Below are positions 15,130 through 24,732 of a stretch of 34,074 bases of DNA, in pieces. Position numbers and translations under genes: made by a program. Numbering within the stretch: position 1 is the stretch's first letter; each line of letters opens with the position of its first letter. Source of the stretch: Bacteroidales bacterium (GTDB lineage: Bacteria > Bacteroidota > Bacteroidia > Bacteroidales > UBA932); contig JAILIM010000045.1 of the NCBI GenBank assembly GCA_024695285.1, forward strand, positions 1 to 34,074, read 5' to 3'. The notes beneath the pieces are model-generated. The model ran no database searches, was not told the origin of the DNA, and saw nothing but the letters and a program-made list of their open reading frames with translations.

Positions 15130-16512
15130 CGAATTATTTACGAATTGCCACTTTCTCATCCATTTTCCGCTCCGAACATACACCAGGAAGAGTATTCCCC
15201 TGAGGCTGAGCTCCACACACATGGCAATCCAATAGCCCACGAGGCCATATTTCGGCGTCAAAATCAATGCCAAACCAATGCGCACTATCCACATAGTGCC
15301 GAAATTCAGCACTGTCGGCACCAGCGTCTCTCCGGCGCCCGCGCACACCCCGAAGCCCACTATGGAAGCGGCGTAAAACGCTTCCGCGAACGCTTCGATA
15401 CGCAGCACCCTGGCCCCCAGGGTGACCACTTCAGGGTCGGTGGACATGATGCCCATCATCTGCGGGGCGAAGGCGTACATAAGCACCGCCAGCAGCGACA
15501 TCATCACCATCGCCATCCCTATGGTCGTCCACCCGAAACGCCGGGCAAGGTCGCGCCTGCCAGCCCCGAGGCTCTGGCCGACCAGCGTCGTGGATGCCTC
15601 CTCCAGGCCGTAACCGGGCATGTAGCAGAAGCTTTCCGCCGTTATGGCGAAAGCGTTGGCGGCTATGCTCACGGCCCCAAGCGGCGCCACGATGAGGGTG
15701 CTCATCACATAGGCTCCGCGCATGACGACGTTCTGCAGCCAGAGCGGTCCGGTGATGCCGAAGGCCTTCTTCAGGGTGGCGGCTTCCGGAATGTAGCGTC
15801 CCTTCTCCCCCACCGTCCTGAGCTCCGCGGAACGGTGCGTCACGTACCACAACGAATACAGCGTGGTCAGCGTTTCAGCGACACCTGTACCCCAGGCGGC
15901 ACCCTCGACTCCAAGGCCGAAGACATATATGAAAATGTAGTTGAACACCACGTCCAACGCACACATACACACGTACATGATGCTCGGCACCTTCATGTTC
16001 CCGCTGGCCTGCAGCATGGCGCTGGAGGCGTAACCGGTCATGGCCACCGGCAGGAAGCCGGAGAAGATGCGGAAGTAGGCGGAGGCGTCGGCGTTGATGG
16101 CCTCGGTGCCACCGAGCCAGCGGGGCAGGGGCCCGGAGATGCCTATGCCGGCAAGGCCCAGCAAGGTGCTGAAAGCCAGCACGGTGAAGATGCCCTGCCG
16201 CAGCATGGCGCGCGCCCTCTTGAAGTCCTTGGCGCCGCATGCGTGGGCCACCTGAACGGTGAATCCCGTCATCACGGCCATTGCGAAACCGTTGAAAATC
16301 CAGGTGCTGGACGCCACCAGGCCGATGGAGGCGGCAGGATTGGCACCCAGGCGCCCCACCATGGCGGAGTCGATATACTGCATCAGCACGCTGGACAGCT
16401 GCGCCAGGATGGCGGGCACGGCCAGCATCAGCGTGAGACGGAAGCCGTCGCCGCGCGAAAGCGGCTCGCCGTCGCGGAGCCGCCCGAGGAGTATATCCTT
16501 TTGGGTGCTCAT
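15127..16512 (-). CDS. MATE-family efflux transporter
   Basis: The 461-residue protein has about 12 hydrophobic segments in two similar halves, typical of multidrug and toxin extrusion exporters driven by Na+ or H+ gradients. Family features include the N-terminal LMLAVPAILAQLSSVLMQYIDSAM segment, split here as AVPAILAQLSS and YIDSAMVGRLG, and in the second half GYGLEEASTTLVGQSLGAG. The substrate cannot be predicted. The start overlaps the stop of the lptG-fmt gene by 4 bases (ATGA). It is the last gene before the left module begins. There is no counterpart in the right-hand module. Confidence 0.9.
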   Translation of the reverse strand: MSTQKDILLGRLRDGEPLSRGDGFRLTLMLAVPAILAQLSSVLMQYIDSAMVGRLGANPAASIGLVASSTWIFNGFAMAVMTGFTVQVAHACGAKDFKRARAMLRQGIFTVLAFSTLLGLAGIGISGPLPRWLGGTEAINADASAYFRIFSGFLPVAMTGYASSAMLQASGNMKVPSIMYVCMCALDVVFNYIFIYVFGLGVEGAAWGTGVAETLTTLYSLWYVTHRSAELRTVGEKGRYIPEAATLKKAFGITGPLWLQNVVMRGAYVMSTLIVAPLGAVSIAANAFAITAESFCYMPGYGLEEASTTLVGQSLGAGRRDLARRFGWTTIGMAMVMMSLLAVLMYAFAPQMMGIMSTDPEVVTLGARVLRIEAFAEAFYAASIVGFGVCAGAGETLVPTVLNFGTMWIVRIGLALILTPKYGLVGYWIAMCVELSLRGILFLVYVRSGKWMRKWQFVNNS

Positions 16513-18908
16513 TCGCAGTGCCAGGACTGCGGTTCGCGGAAGCCGAGGAGGAAGGCCTTGACGTCCATGCGCTTCTTGCCTCCGAGCTGGAGGTCACGTA
16601 TGGACAGTGCGCCGCCGGAAGCGGCCACGGCGAGGTAGGACTTGCCGTCGGTCAGTATGGTGCCGGGAGCGGCACCGCCCTCGGGAAGGGCGATTACTTC
16701 GGCCTCATAGACCTTCAGCTGCAGGCGCTCGCCCTGTGCGGGCACGAGCTCGGTATATGCCGCAGGATACGGCGAGAGGCCGCGCACGAGGTTGCGCAGC
16801 TCCCCGGCGGGGCGGCTCCAGTCGATGTGGCATAGCTCGCGCGTGAGCTTCGGCGCGGGCCGCAGCTCTTCGGAGCCCTGGATGAAGGAGCGCTGGACGC
16901 GCAGCTCCACATTGTGCTGGATGATGAGATCCGCGGTGTCGCACACCAGCCGGCTGCCCATTTCCATGAGCTTGTCGTGGAGGGTTCCGGCGTTGTCGCT
17001 GTCCTCGATGGTGCACTCGTCGCGCAGGATGATGCCGCCGGTGTCGATGCTGTGGTCTATCATGAAGGTGGTCACGCCGGTGCGGCGCTCACCGTTGATG
17101 ATGGCCCAGTTGATAGGAGCGGCGCCCCTGTACTGCGGCAGGAGCGAGGCGTGGAGGTTGAAGGTGCCGAGGCGCGGCATCTTCCAGACCTCCTCCGGAA
17201 GCATGCGGAAGGCCACGACCACGAAGACGTCGGCCTTCAGGGCAGCGAGCTGCGCGAGGAACTCCGGATCCCGGAGCTTCACCGGCTGCAGCACGGGCAG
17301 GCCGTGCTCCACTGCGTATTGCTTCACGGCGCTTTCGTTCATTTTCAGGCCGCGGCCGCTGGGCTTGTCGGCGACAGTGACCACGCCCACGATCTTGAAG
17401 CCCCTGCGCACCAGGGCGTCAAGCGGCCCGACCGCAAACTCGGGCGTGCCCATGTAGACGATGCGCGGCTTGCGGAAGAATCCGACCACTTTGCTGAGCA
17501 GTTTCCTCCATCTGGACTTGACGGTGTCCATATTGAAGAGTTCGGCATCCTTGATGGCCTTGTATGTCAGGAACGCCCCTATGGGGCCGAGCACATAGGC
17601 AGGGCTGAACACGCCGTGGAAAGCCATCCAGGTGCCGTCCTTGGCCATTTTCTCGCCCGTGATCTGGACTATCCAGTAGATCACGAAGAATAGCATGGAG
17701 AAGATGGCGCTCATGCCTATGCCGCCCTTCTTTATCATGGCTCCGATGGGGGCGCCGATGAAGAAGAGTATGAAGCAGGCAAGGGCCTGGGCGAATTTCT
17801 TGAAGAGCTCCACGTCAGTGCGGCGCAGGTAGAAGGTGGACTGGTAGACGTCGTGGTTGTAGGTCAGCACGTCGCCGGACATGCGCTCACATTCCGAAGC
17901 TGCCTTCTCATAAGCGTCCCGTATGCTCTCGTAGTTGTCCCAGGTCCACATCTTGTCCGACTGAAACATGGTGGAGAGGTCGCCGCGGCGGGCGGTGTCG
18001 AGCTGGTTCAGCTCCCTGAAGGTGCTCTGCGTGCGCATCCTGGTGTAGTGGCCGGTGAAGGCGTCGGCGTTGTGCTGGTCCAGGGAGTCCTTCTGGTGGA
18101 CCAGCTGGGAGAGGCGCATCGACTTGGCCTGGTCGCCGAAACGGCTGGAGTCGGAATGCTCGAAGGAGTAGTTCTTCAGGGGGATGATCAGCTGCTCGCG
18201 GGCGAAGTCCACGCGGCTCAGCGCCAGGGACGTGTCACGATAGGTCATCTCGTTGGTTTCCTGGTAATTGGAGCCGTTGTAGAGGCTGAATGTCAGGTAG
18301 TCCTTCGCCTTGGATATCTTCAGTATGGCGGAATCGGCGATGATGATGGCGGTGTTGCCGCGGCGGGACGTATGGTCATAGACCTGCACCTTGTACATCA
18401 TACCGGTTTCGTCGTTCTGGTCCTCCACGCGGAGCACATAGCCTTCGATGCCTTCATAGAAGGTTCCGGAAGGGATTTTGATACTTTCCTTGGTACGGGT
18501 GATGTCGTCGCGGAGGGTGAAGATCTCGTTGTAGGCCTTGGGCACAAGGTCGTTGCCCACAAAGAAGGCGCCGACGCTGATTATAGCCGCCGTCACTATC
18601 AGCGGGGCAATCAGGCGGCCGAGCGAGATGCCCGCCGCCTTGATGGCCATAAGTTCCTTGTTTTCACCCATCTGGCCTATCACCATCATGGACGACAGCA
18701 GTACGGCCAGCGGGAGCGCCATCGGAAGTATGGTGCAGGCTCCCCACATCATGAACTCCATGATCACGCCGAAGCCGAGGCCCTTGCCCACGAGTTCGTC
18801 GATATAGAGCCAGAGGAACTGCATCATCAGGATGAAGACCACGACCAGCAATATCGCGACGAAAGGTCCGATAAAGGATTTGAGGGTGAACTGGTCGAGT
18901 TTCTTCAT
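16509..18908 (-). CDS. Fusion of LptG/LptF-type permease and methionyl-tRNA formyltransferase
   Basis: The 799-residue frame encodes two complete proteins. Residues 1-455 are a YjgP/YjgQ (LptF/LptG) permease: membrane helices at about 10-35, 50-75 and 98-118, a large periplasmic domain, and three more helices at 375-395, 400-420 and 430-452. This family is part of the ABC system that lifts lipopolysaccharide from the inner membrane. Residues 479-799 are Fmt, which formylates initiator Met-tRNA. IVYMGTPEFAV, the catalytic N584 and H586 (FNLHASLLPQYRG) and D622 (DTGGI) are intact. Both permease ends are cytoplasmic, so the arrangement is topologically reasonable. An internal start at M460 could give separate Fmt, but no strong ribosome site precedes it. 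Alternatives are a genuine fusion or loss of a stop codon. Confidence 0.88.
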   Translation of the reverse strand: MKKLDQFTLKSFIGPFVAILLVVVFILMMQFLWLYIDELVGKGLGFGVIMEFMMWGACTILPMALPLAVLLSSMMVIGQMGENKELMAIKAAGISLGRLIAPLIVTAAIISVGAFFVGNDLVPKAYNEIFTLRDDITRTKESIKIPSGTFYEGIEGYVLRVEDQNDETGMMYKVQVYDHTSRRGNTAIIIADSAILKISKAKDYLTFSLYNGSNYQETNEMTYRDTSLALSRVDFAREQLIIPLKNYSFEHSDSSRFGDQAKSMRLSQLVHQKDSLDQHNADAFTGHYTRMRTQSTFRELNQLDTARRGDLSTMFQSDKMWTWDNYESIRDAYEKAASECERMSGDVLTYNHDVYQSTFYLRRTDVELFKKFAQALACFILFFIGAPIGAMIKKGGIGMSAIFSMLFFVIYWIVQITGEKMAKDGTWMAFHGVFSPAYVLGPIGAFLTYKAIKDAELFNMDTVKSRWRKLLSKVVGFFRKPRIVYMGTPEFAVGPLDALVRRGFKIVGVVTVADKPSGRGLKMNESAVKQYAVEHGLPVLQPVKLRDPEFLAQLAALKADVFVVVAFRMLPEEVWKMPRLGTFNLHASLLPQYRGAAPINWAIINGERRTGVTTFMIDHSIDTGGIILRDECTIEDSDNAGTLHDKLMEMGSRLVCDTADLIIQHNVELRVQRSFIQGSEELRPAPKLTRELCHIDWSRPAGELRNLVRGLSPYPAAYTELVPAQGERLQLKVYEAEVIALPEGGAAPGTILTDGKSYLAVAASGGALSIRDLQLGGKKRMDVKAFLLGFREPQSWHCE

Positions 18909-18921
18909 TCCGGAGAGGTAT

Positions 18922-21552
18922 TTACTTTCCCGTTGCGGCCTTCACGAGGGCCTCGCAGGCGTCCTTGAGGCCTGCAACATCCTTGCCGCCCGCAGTAGCG
19001 AGGCCGGGCTGTCCGCCGCCGCCGCCCTGGATGAAGCGGGCGCCTTCGCGGATGTCCTTGCCGGCATTGCGGCCAGCGGCCACGAGGTCGTCGGAGTACA
19101 TGAGCATAAGCTGGGGCTTGCCTGCGGCCTCGAAGGCGGCCACGAGGGCCGTGTTCTTAAGCTGCTTCTGGAGGGCCAGGGCCGCGTTGCGGAGCATGGC
19201 CGGATCGGCGTTCAGGGAAACCGAAGGGGTGATGGTTATAAGCTTGATGCCGTTCACATCTTCAGCCATCGAGCTCAGGCGGCGGGCCAGGTCGGCGGCC
19301 TGCATCTTTGCAAACTCCTCTGCCTGCTTCTTGTAGGTGGCGTTGTCTTCAACCATCTTCTGGATGGCGCCGGCGAGGTCGGGAACGTTGTTGAAGAACG
19401 AGCGTGCGGTCTTCAGCAGGTTCTGCATTCCGAACACCATCTGCTCCGCCTCTTCGCCGGTCACGGCCTCGATACGGCGCACTCCGGCTGCGATTGCGGA
19501 CTCGGACACTATCTTGAAGAGGCCGATGTTGCCGGTCGCGGAGGTATGGCAGCCGCCGCAGAGCTCCACGCTGGGGCCAAACTTGACCACGCGCACGCGG
19601 TCGCCGTACTTCTCCCCGAAGAGGGCCATTGCGCCGAGGCTCTGGGCCTCGGCCATGGTGGCGTCGCGCTTTTCGGAGAGCGGGAAGTTGCTGCGTATGA
19701 GCTCGTTGACCCTCTTTTCGACCGCCGCCACCTGCTCGTCGCTGAGCTTCTCGAAATGGGAGAAGTCGAAGCGGAAGCCCTTGTCGGACACGAACGAGCC
19801 CTTCTGCTCCACGTGGGTGCCGAGGATCTCGCGCAGGGCCCTGTGCATAAGGTGGGTGCAGCTGTGGTTGTTGGCTATCTTCTGCCTGCGGGCGGCGTCC
19901 ACCGTGAGGGTGAAGGGGCCGGTGCAGTCGGCAGGAAGGTGCTCCGCGATGTGGATCGTGAGCTCGTTTTCCTTGACGGTGTTGAGTATCTTTATGATTT
20001 CACCGTCGGCGGCCGTGATGGTGCCGGTGTCGCCGATCTCGCCGCCCATTTCGCCGTAGAACGGGGTGCGGTCGAAGACCAGCTGGAGCATCTCCTTGTT
20101 CTTCTGGACTACGGTGCGCTGCTTGAGCAGGAGGGCGCCGGAAATCTCGGTATTGTCATAACCGGTGAATTCCACCCTGTCGCCATCGTGATAGACGGTC
20201 CAGTCGCCGAAGGAGTTGGCGGTGGCGTTGCGGGCGCGCTCCTTCTGCTTGCCGAGCTCGACCTCGAACTCCTTCATGTCGATGGTGTAGCCCTTTTCGC
20301 GTGCGATAAGCTCGCTCAGGTCGATGGGGAATCCGTATGTGTCGTAGAGCAGGAAGGCGTCCTTGCCCGAAATGACCTTTGTCGATGCCGATTTCTCGAG
20401 GATGTCGTCCATCAGCTTGATACCCTTGTCAAGGGTGCGCAGGAAGGCCTCTTCCTCCTCGTGGATGACCTTCTCGACGAGGGTCTGCTGCGCTTTGATT
20501 TCGGGGAAGGCCTCGCCCATATCGTCCACCAGCTGGGGCACGAGGCGGCAGAGGAAGGGACTCTTGAGGTCGAGGAAAGTATAGCCGTAGCGCACTGCGC
20601 GGCGCAGGATCCGGCGGATTACATATCCCGCCTTCACGTTGGAGGGGAGCTGTCCGTCGGTGATGGAGAAGGCGATGGCGCGGATGTGGTCGGCGATCAC
20701 GCGCATTGCGATGCCCTCGTCGCTGTCGGGCACGTAGGGCTTGCCGCAGAGGGCCGAGATGGCGTGGATCATATTGGTGAAGACATCCGTGTCGTAATTG
20801 CTCTGCTTGCCCTGGATGGCCATGCAGAGGCGCTCGAAGCCCATTCCGGTATCGACGTGCTGCTTGGGAAGACGCTCGAGTTCGCCGCCTGCCTTGCGGT
20901 TGAACTGCATGAAGACCAGGTTCCAGATCTCGATGACCAGATGGTGGTCCTTATTGACCAGGTCGCGGCCGGGAATCTTCGCCCTCTCATCGTCGCTTCG
21001 CAGGTCGATATGGATCTCGCTGCAGGGGCCGCAGGGGCCGGTTTCTCCCATCTCCCAGAAGTTGTCGTGCTTGTTGCCCAGCAGGATGTGGTCCTCGGGC
21101 AGGAACTGCGCCCAGATGTCGCGGGCCTCGCTGTCCATCGGCACTCCGTCGGCCTCCGAACCTTCGAAGACTGTGGCGTAGAGGCGCTTCTTGTCGAGGC
21201 CGTAAACCTCCGTGAGGAGTTCCCAGGCCCAGGTGATGGCCTCTTTCTTGAAGTAGTCGCCGAAGCTCCAGTTGCCGAGCATCTCGAAGAGGGTATGGTG
21301 ATATGTATCGTGTCCCACTTCTTCGAGGTCGTTGTGCTTTCCGCTGACCCTGAGGCATTTCTGCGAGTCCGCCACGCGGTTGTGCTCGATGGGCCGGTTG
21401 CCCAGGAACAGATCCTTGAACTGGTTCATTCCCGCGTTGGTGAACATAAGGGTGGGGTCGTTCTTTACCACGACCGGTGCGGAAGGCACGATTGTGTGCC
21501 CCTTGGATGCGAAGAAGTCGAGAAACGTCTTTCTTATCTCTTTGGCTGTCAT
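18922..21552 (-). CDS. alaS: Alanyl-tRNA synthetase
   Basis: The 876-residue class II synthetase charges tRNA-Ala with alanine in the cytoplasm. The N-terminal catalytic domain starts [19 protein letters not shown], with [20 protein letters not shown] forming motif 1. The editing domain has HSCTH at 563-567 and CGGCH at about 665-669, the zinc-binding set that clears mischarged Ser and Gly. The C-Ala domain ends with a glycine-rich GGGGGQPG segment. The start at 21552 is preferred over 21582 because the family motif begins there. It is divergent from the right M23 gene with a -7 box at 21580-21587, and 13 bases upstream of lptG-fmt. It is single copy in the window, unlike the genes of the flanking modules. 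Confidence 0.97.
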   Translation of the reverse strand: MTAKEIRKTFLDFFASKGHTIVPSAPVVVKNDPTLMFTNAGMNQFKDLFLGNRPIEHNRVADSQKCLRVSGKHNDLEEVGHDTYHHTLFEMLGNWSFGDYFKKEAITWAWELLTEVYGLDKKRLYATVFEGSEADGVPMDSEARDIWAQFLPEDHILLGNKHDNFWEMGETGPCGPCSEIHIDLRSDDERAKIPGRDLVNKDHHLVIEIWNLVFMQFNRKAGGELERLPKQHVDTGMGFERLCMAIQGKQSNYDTDVFTNMIHAISALCGKPYVPDSDEGIAMRVIADHIRAIAFSITDGQLPSNVKAGYVIRRILRRAVRYGYTFLDLKSPFLCRLVPQLVDDMGEAFPEIKAQQTLVEKVIHEEEEAFLRTLDKGIKLMDDILEKSASTKVISGKDAFLLYDTYGFPIDLSELIAREKGYTIDMKEFEVELGKQKERARNATANSFGDWTVYHDGDRVEFTGYDNTEISGALLLKQRTVVQKNKEMLQLVFDRTPFYGEMGGEIGDTGTITAADGEIIKILNTVKENELTIHIAEHLPADCTGPFTLTVDAARRQKIANNHSCTHLMHRALREILGTHVEQKGSFVSDKGFRFDFSHFEKLSDEQVAAVEKRVNELIRSNFPLSEKRDATMAEAQSLGAMALFGEKYGDRVRVVKFGPSVELCGGCHTSATGNIGLFKIVSESAIAAGVRRIEAVTGEEAEQMVFGMQNLLKTARSFFNNVPDLAGAIQKMVEDNATYKKQAEEFAKMQAADLARRLSSMAEDVNGIKLITITPSVSLNADPAMLRNAALALQKQLKNTALVAAFEAAGKPQLMLMYSDDLVAAGRNAGKDIREGARFIQGGGGGQPGLATAGGKDVAGLKDACEALVKAATGK

Positions 21553-21579
21553 AATGCTTTTGAAAAAGTTATTTGGGGG

Positions 21580-21587
21580 CAAAAATA
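21580..21587 (-). promoter_or_regulatory. Promoter -7 box of alaS
   Basis: TATTTTTG on the minus strand fits TAnnTTTG and lies 27 bases upstream of the alaS ATG. It is back to back with the M23 promoter box on the other strand. No clear -33 element was found. Confidence 0.5.
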
Positions 21588-21608
21588 ACTATTTTTGGCA
21601 AGATTTAT

Positions 21609-21616
21609 TAATTTTG
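21609..21616 (+). promoter_or_regulatory. Promoter -7 box of the right M23 gene
   Basis: TAATTTTG fits TAnnTTTG and lies 10 bases upstream of the ATG at 21627, so the leader would be very short. The 74-base region shared with alaS is AT-rich, as expected for divergent promoters. Confidence 0.5.
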
Positions 21617-21626
21617 CGGGATAGAT

Positions 21627-22571
21627 ATGATATCCCAACCAGCAGATGCACACAAGGGAACGACTCTGAAAGCCCGTTTGTTGAAGATTGCCGCGATTAT
21701 TCTTGCGGCGTTGCTTTCCCTTGTGCTCTACGCCTTTCTCCTGAACCGTGTCTTCGGAATGACCCCTCCAAAGACCGCCATGCTGGAGAGGCGCAACCGC
21801 GATCTGCTTGCCCAGCTCGAAATCGTCGACCAGCGTCTCGACGCCCTCAACGGCTCCCTCCTGGAGATGGAGATGAGAGACAATACCGTTTACAGGTCGG
21901 TTTTCGGAATGGACCGTATTCCTTCGGATGTGCGGAACAGCGGCTTCGGAGGGGCGGAACGATATACCTCCATAGAGGGCCTGATTCACTCCAGGCAGCT
22001 CATTTCCACTGAGATGAAGATGGACATCCTGACCAAGAAGGCCGGAATCCAGTCGAAGTCGCTCGACGAGGTCTCGCTCCTGTCGAAGCGCGCCGGAGAG
22101 ATGGCCGCCAGCGTGCCCAATTTCAATCCCGTGGATATGACTACCGGACGCGTTACCATAACAAGCCCCTTCGGCGCCAGGTTCCATCCTGTTTATCAGC
22201 AGGTCATGGTCCATACCGGGCTCGATCTGGCCGGACCGGTGGGGGAACCGATTTACGCTACCGGCGACGGAGTGGTGGAGTCGGCCGAGGTGGATTTCTA
22301 CGGATATGGCAACAGCATTGTTATAGATCACGGATTCGGCTACAAGACCCGCTACGCCCATCTTCGCACGATGCACGTATTCAAGGGAAAGAAGGTGCAC
22401 CGCGGCGACCAGATCGCTACGATGGGCAATTCGGGGCGCACTACCGGGCCGCATCTGCACTACGAGGTGCTTTATATGGGCAATAATGTCAATCCGGCCA
22501 ATTATCTGAACGATGATCTGACTCAGGAGGAGTACCGTTCGATGCTCCATCCGGTCAAGGAGGTGCGATGA
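21627..22571 (+). CDS. Membrane-anchored M23 metallopeptidase, first of pair (right copy)
   Basis: The 314-residue protein has a basic N-terminus, one membrane helix (about residues 18-44), a coiled-coil stalk (50-95, ending MRDNTVYRSVFGM) and a C-terminal LytM domain. The ligands are H196 and D200 (HTGLD), H245 (YAHL) and HLH at 276-278. The stalk motif and the DHGFGYKTRYAHL strand closely match the left copy at 14124, while the linker differs. It should cleave peptidoglycan cross-links in the periplasm. Its stop overlaps the next M23 start by 4 bases, and it is divergent from alaS. Confidence 0.92.
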   Translation: MISQPADAHKGTTLKARLLKIAAIILAALLSLVLYAFLLNRVFGMTPPKTAMLERRNRDLLAQLEIVDQRLDALNGSLLEMEMRDNTVYRSVFGMDRIPSDVRNSGFGGAERYTSIEGLIHSRQLISTEMKMDILTKKAGIQSKSLDEVSLLSKRAGEMAASVPNFNPVDMTTGRVTITSPFGARFHPVYQQVMVHTGLDLAGPVGEPIYATGDGVVESAEVDFYGYGNSIVIDHGFGYKTRYAHLRTMHVFKGKKVHRGDQIATMGNSGRTTGPHLHYEVLYMGNNVNPANYLNDDLTQEEYRSMLHPVKEVR

Positions 22572-23464
22572 TGGGAAAGGTGTTGAAATATATCCTGGGA
22601 AGCATAGTGCTGGCGGCAGTGGCGTATCTGCTGCTGGCCGTTTTTTACGACACTCCCGAAGAAGAGGCTCTGGAGCGCGAAAACGTGCTTCTGAGGCAGG
22701 AACTCGCCAAAATGGAGGAGCGTACCGACCTGCTCGAGAATGTGGTTGAAGGGCTTCAGGAAAGGGATGCCTCCCTGTACCGCGAAATATTCAATTCGAC
22801 TCCGCCGACCTATCTTGTAAATCACGCCGACTCTTCGAGGTTCGATATTTCGAATCTCGCCCAGCTGGGAGAGGTGGAGCTGGTGTGGCTTGCCCACAGG
22901 AACGTAAACCGCATGGATACCGTCGCGGCAAGGACCGCCGCATATCTGGATGAGATCGCCGGAAAACTGGACAGCGGAAAGGTGCGTCCTTCTGCCATTC
23001 CTTCGATAATCCCGCTGCGTTCTTTCTCCATCACCCAGACGGGAGCATCGGTGGGAATGAAGTTCAACCCCTTCTTCAAGACCATCCGTCTCCACGAGGG
23101 AATCGACCTGATGGCTCCGGCCGGGACTCCGGTGGTTGCCACCGCAGACGGACAGGTGACCGCCGTGGAGAGAAAGGAAAAGGGTTTCGGAAACAGGGTG
23201 GTCATCACCCATCCCGGTGGAATCAAGACAGTATATGCTCATCTCCAGGAGGTCAAGGTGGGGCAGGGCCAGAGTGTCAGAAGGGGCAGCGTAATAGGCC
23301 TTGTGGGTGCCTCCGGAAGGGCATTCGCCCCCCATCTCCATTATGAGGTGCTGAAGGATGGCAAACGGATGGAGCCGGTGCACTACTTTTTTGCGGATTT
23401 GAATGAATTGACATACAGGGATATGCTGATGATGGCCATGACGGCCGGTCAGTCGATGGATTAA
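22568..23464 (+). CDS. Membrane-anchored M23 metallopeptidase, second of pair (right copy)
   Basis: The 298-residue protein has a membrane helix at about residues 6-26, a coiled coil (30-75, QERDASLYREIFNS) and a LytM domain. The ligands are H176 and D180 (HEGID), H224 (YAHL) and HLH at 256-258. It corresponds to the left gene at 13184: same position, the shared ITQTGASVGMKFNPFF-type entry to the domain, and a similar C-terminal end. A complete zinc site argues for an active endopeptidase rather than an EnvC-like activator. Two adjacent ATGs (22568, 22571) are possible starts. Confidence 0.92.
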   Translation: MMGKVLKYILGSIVLAAVAYLLLAVFYDTPEEEALERENVLLRQELAKMEERTDLLENVVEGLQERDASLYREIFNSTPPTYLVNHADSSRFDISNLAQLGEVELVWLAHRNVNRMDTVAARTAAYLDEIAGKLDSGKVRPSAIPSIIPLRSFSITQTGASVGMKFNPFFKTIRLHEGIDLMAPAGTPVVATADGQVTAVERKEKGFGNRVVITHPGGIKTVYAHLQEVKVGQGQSVRRGSVIGLVGASGRAFAPHLHYEVLKDGKRMEPVHYFFADLNELTYRDMLMMAMTAGQSMD

Positions 23465-23475
23465 AGACGGAAGAG

Positions 23476-23817
23476 ATGGAAACTACCGAATTGCAGCCAG
23501 GCAAACTTTTCTACTCCATTTCGGAGGTGGCGGACATTCTGGGAGAGAATGTCTCGCTGGTGCGCTTCTGGTCGGATTACTTTACGAAATATGTGAAGCC
23601 CAAACGCACCCAGAACAAGAAGAACCGCATCTACGATGAGGATGCGATCCGCAACCTGCAGCTGATCCATTATCTTGTCAAGGAGCAGGGTATGACGCTC
23701 GAGGGCGCCGCCCGCCGCCTGGATGAGAACAAGGAGGGGCTGGACAATAAATCGGAGGTGATCAACCGTCTGAAAGGCATCAGGGCTGAACTTCAGAGGA
23801 TTTACGACACAATGTAG
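23476..23817 (+). CDS. MerR-family transcriptional regulator (right copy)
   Basis: The 113-residue protein has a winged helix-turn-helix (KLFYSISEVADILGENVSLVRFW) after an 8-residue extension, then the wing (KPKRTQNKKNRIYDEDAI) and a dimerisation helix. It has no ligand domain. Its partner on the left, at 12862, shares the KLFYSI and ENVSLVRFW/ESVSLVRFW recognition region but is otherwise well diverged. It sits 11 bases after the second M23 gene. The next gene has its own promoter, which this protein might control. The target is unknown. Confidence 0.9.
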   Translation: METTELQPGKLFYSISEVADILGENVSLVRFWSDYFTKYVKPKRTQNKKNRIYDEDAIRNLQLIHYLVKEQGMTLEGAARRLDENKEGLDNKSEVINRLKGIRAELQRIYDTM

Positions 23818-23818
23818 A

Positions 23819-23847
23819 TTGTTGTTGTGAAAAAATATGTACCTTTG
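23819..23847 (+). promoter_or_regulatory. Promoter for zinc ribbon-dnaB-rnf (right copy)
   Basis: A -7 box TACCTTTG (23840-23847) with a TTG at 23819-23821, 18 bases upstream. The ATG of the zinc-ribbon gene is 48 bases downstream. The octamer is identical to that at the equivalent place in the left copy, although the surrounding sequence is not. Confidence 0.65.
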
Positions 23848-23895
23848 CCCTTCACGCTTCGTCAATAATTGAACAAAAGATACACTTAGCAAACT

Positions 23896-24729
23896 ATGGC
23901 TACAACTAAGGCTAAAGCAAACGCAAAGCCCATCGACCAGGACGAGACCTTTGTCTCCCTGTCAATGGCGAAAAATCTCGGTGACAACGACTCCGTCGCC
24001 ATCGAGGAAAAACTCAAAACCCTCTACAAGATACAGCAGACCGATACCAAGATAGACAAGATCTATCTTCTTCGCGGCGAACTGCCCCTCGAGGTGCAGG
24101 ATATCGAGGACGAGGTGGAAGGCCTCAAGACCAGGATCGCCAATGCAAAGGACGAAATCGCGGCAGCGGAGTCGGCAAATGCCACCCACCGCGCTCAGAT
24201 TACCGAGTGCGAAGAGGCTCTTGCAAAATACAACGCCCAGAGGGACAATGTGAAGAATAACCGCGAGTATGAGTCCATCTCCAAGGAGATAGAGTATATG
24301 GATCTCCAGAAGCAGTTCTGCGAGAAGAAGATCCGAGAGGCAAACCTTCTCATCGAGGAGAAGAAGGCTCTCGTGGCCGAGACCGAAGAGCACCTCAAAC
24401 TCCGCGAAGAGGATCTCGATAACAAGCGCAAGGAGCTCGACACCATCGTCAAGGAGACTGCAAAGGAGGAGGCTCAGCTCGTAAAGCAGCGCGACGAACT
24501 GGTATCGAAGATCGACGAGAGGATGTTCATCGCCTACAATAAGGTTCGCGCCAACACCAAGAACAAGCTTGCGGTGGTTACCGTCAAGCGTGACGCATGC
24601 GGCGGCTGCTTCGCCAAGATTCCGCCCCAGCGCCAGCTCGACATCGCTTCGAGCAAGAAGATCATCGTCTGCGAGTATTGCGGCCGCATCCTCGTGAATT
24701 CCGATTTCGAAAAAGAGGATAAGGAATAG
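23896..24729 (+). CDS. Coiled-coil protein with C4 zinc ribbon (right copy)
   Basis: The 277-residue protein has a long coiled coil (about residues 35-208) and a C-terminal zinc ribbon with C235 and C238 (CGGC) and C259 and C262 (CEYC), the same positions as in the left copy. It belongs to the zf-RING_7 (PF02591) type family, whose role is poorly defined. Conserved landmarks shared by the copies are the IDxxETFVSL start, LRGELPLEV/LRGELPAEV, NREYESI/SREFDSI and KLAVVTV/HLAVVTV, so the middle of the coil is free to drift while ends are constrained. It ends 3 bases before dnaB. Confidence 0.9.
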   Translation: MATTKAKANAKPIDQDETFVSLSMAKNLGDNDSVAIEEKLKTLYKIQQTDTKIDKIYLLRGELPLEVQDIEDEVEGLKTRIANAKDEIAAAESANATHRAQITECEEALAKYNAQRDNVKNNREYESISKEIEYMDLQKQFCEKKIREANLLIEEKKALVAETEEHLKLREEDLDNKRKELDTIVKETAKEEAQLVKQRDELVSKIDERMFIAYNKVRANTKNKLAVVTVKRDACGGCFAKIPPQRQLDIASSKKIIVCEYCGRILVNSDFEKEDKE

Positions 24730-24732
24730 TCT

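Noticed and set aside
15145..16638. A 497-codon open frame antisense to the MATE gene
   Set aside because: His, Gln and Arg-rich shadow translation of a clear 12-helix transporter gene on the other strand.
18832..21588. A 918-codon open frame antisense to almost all of alaS
   Set aside because: The translation is rich in Val, Glu, Leu, Gly and His with no domain, and it mirrors alaS codons. In GC-rich genes with biased third positions the opposite strand stays open by chance.
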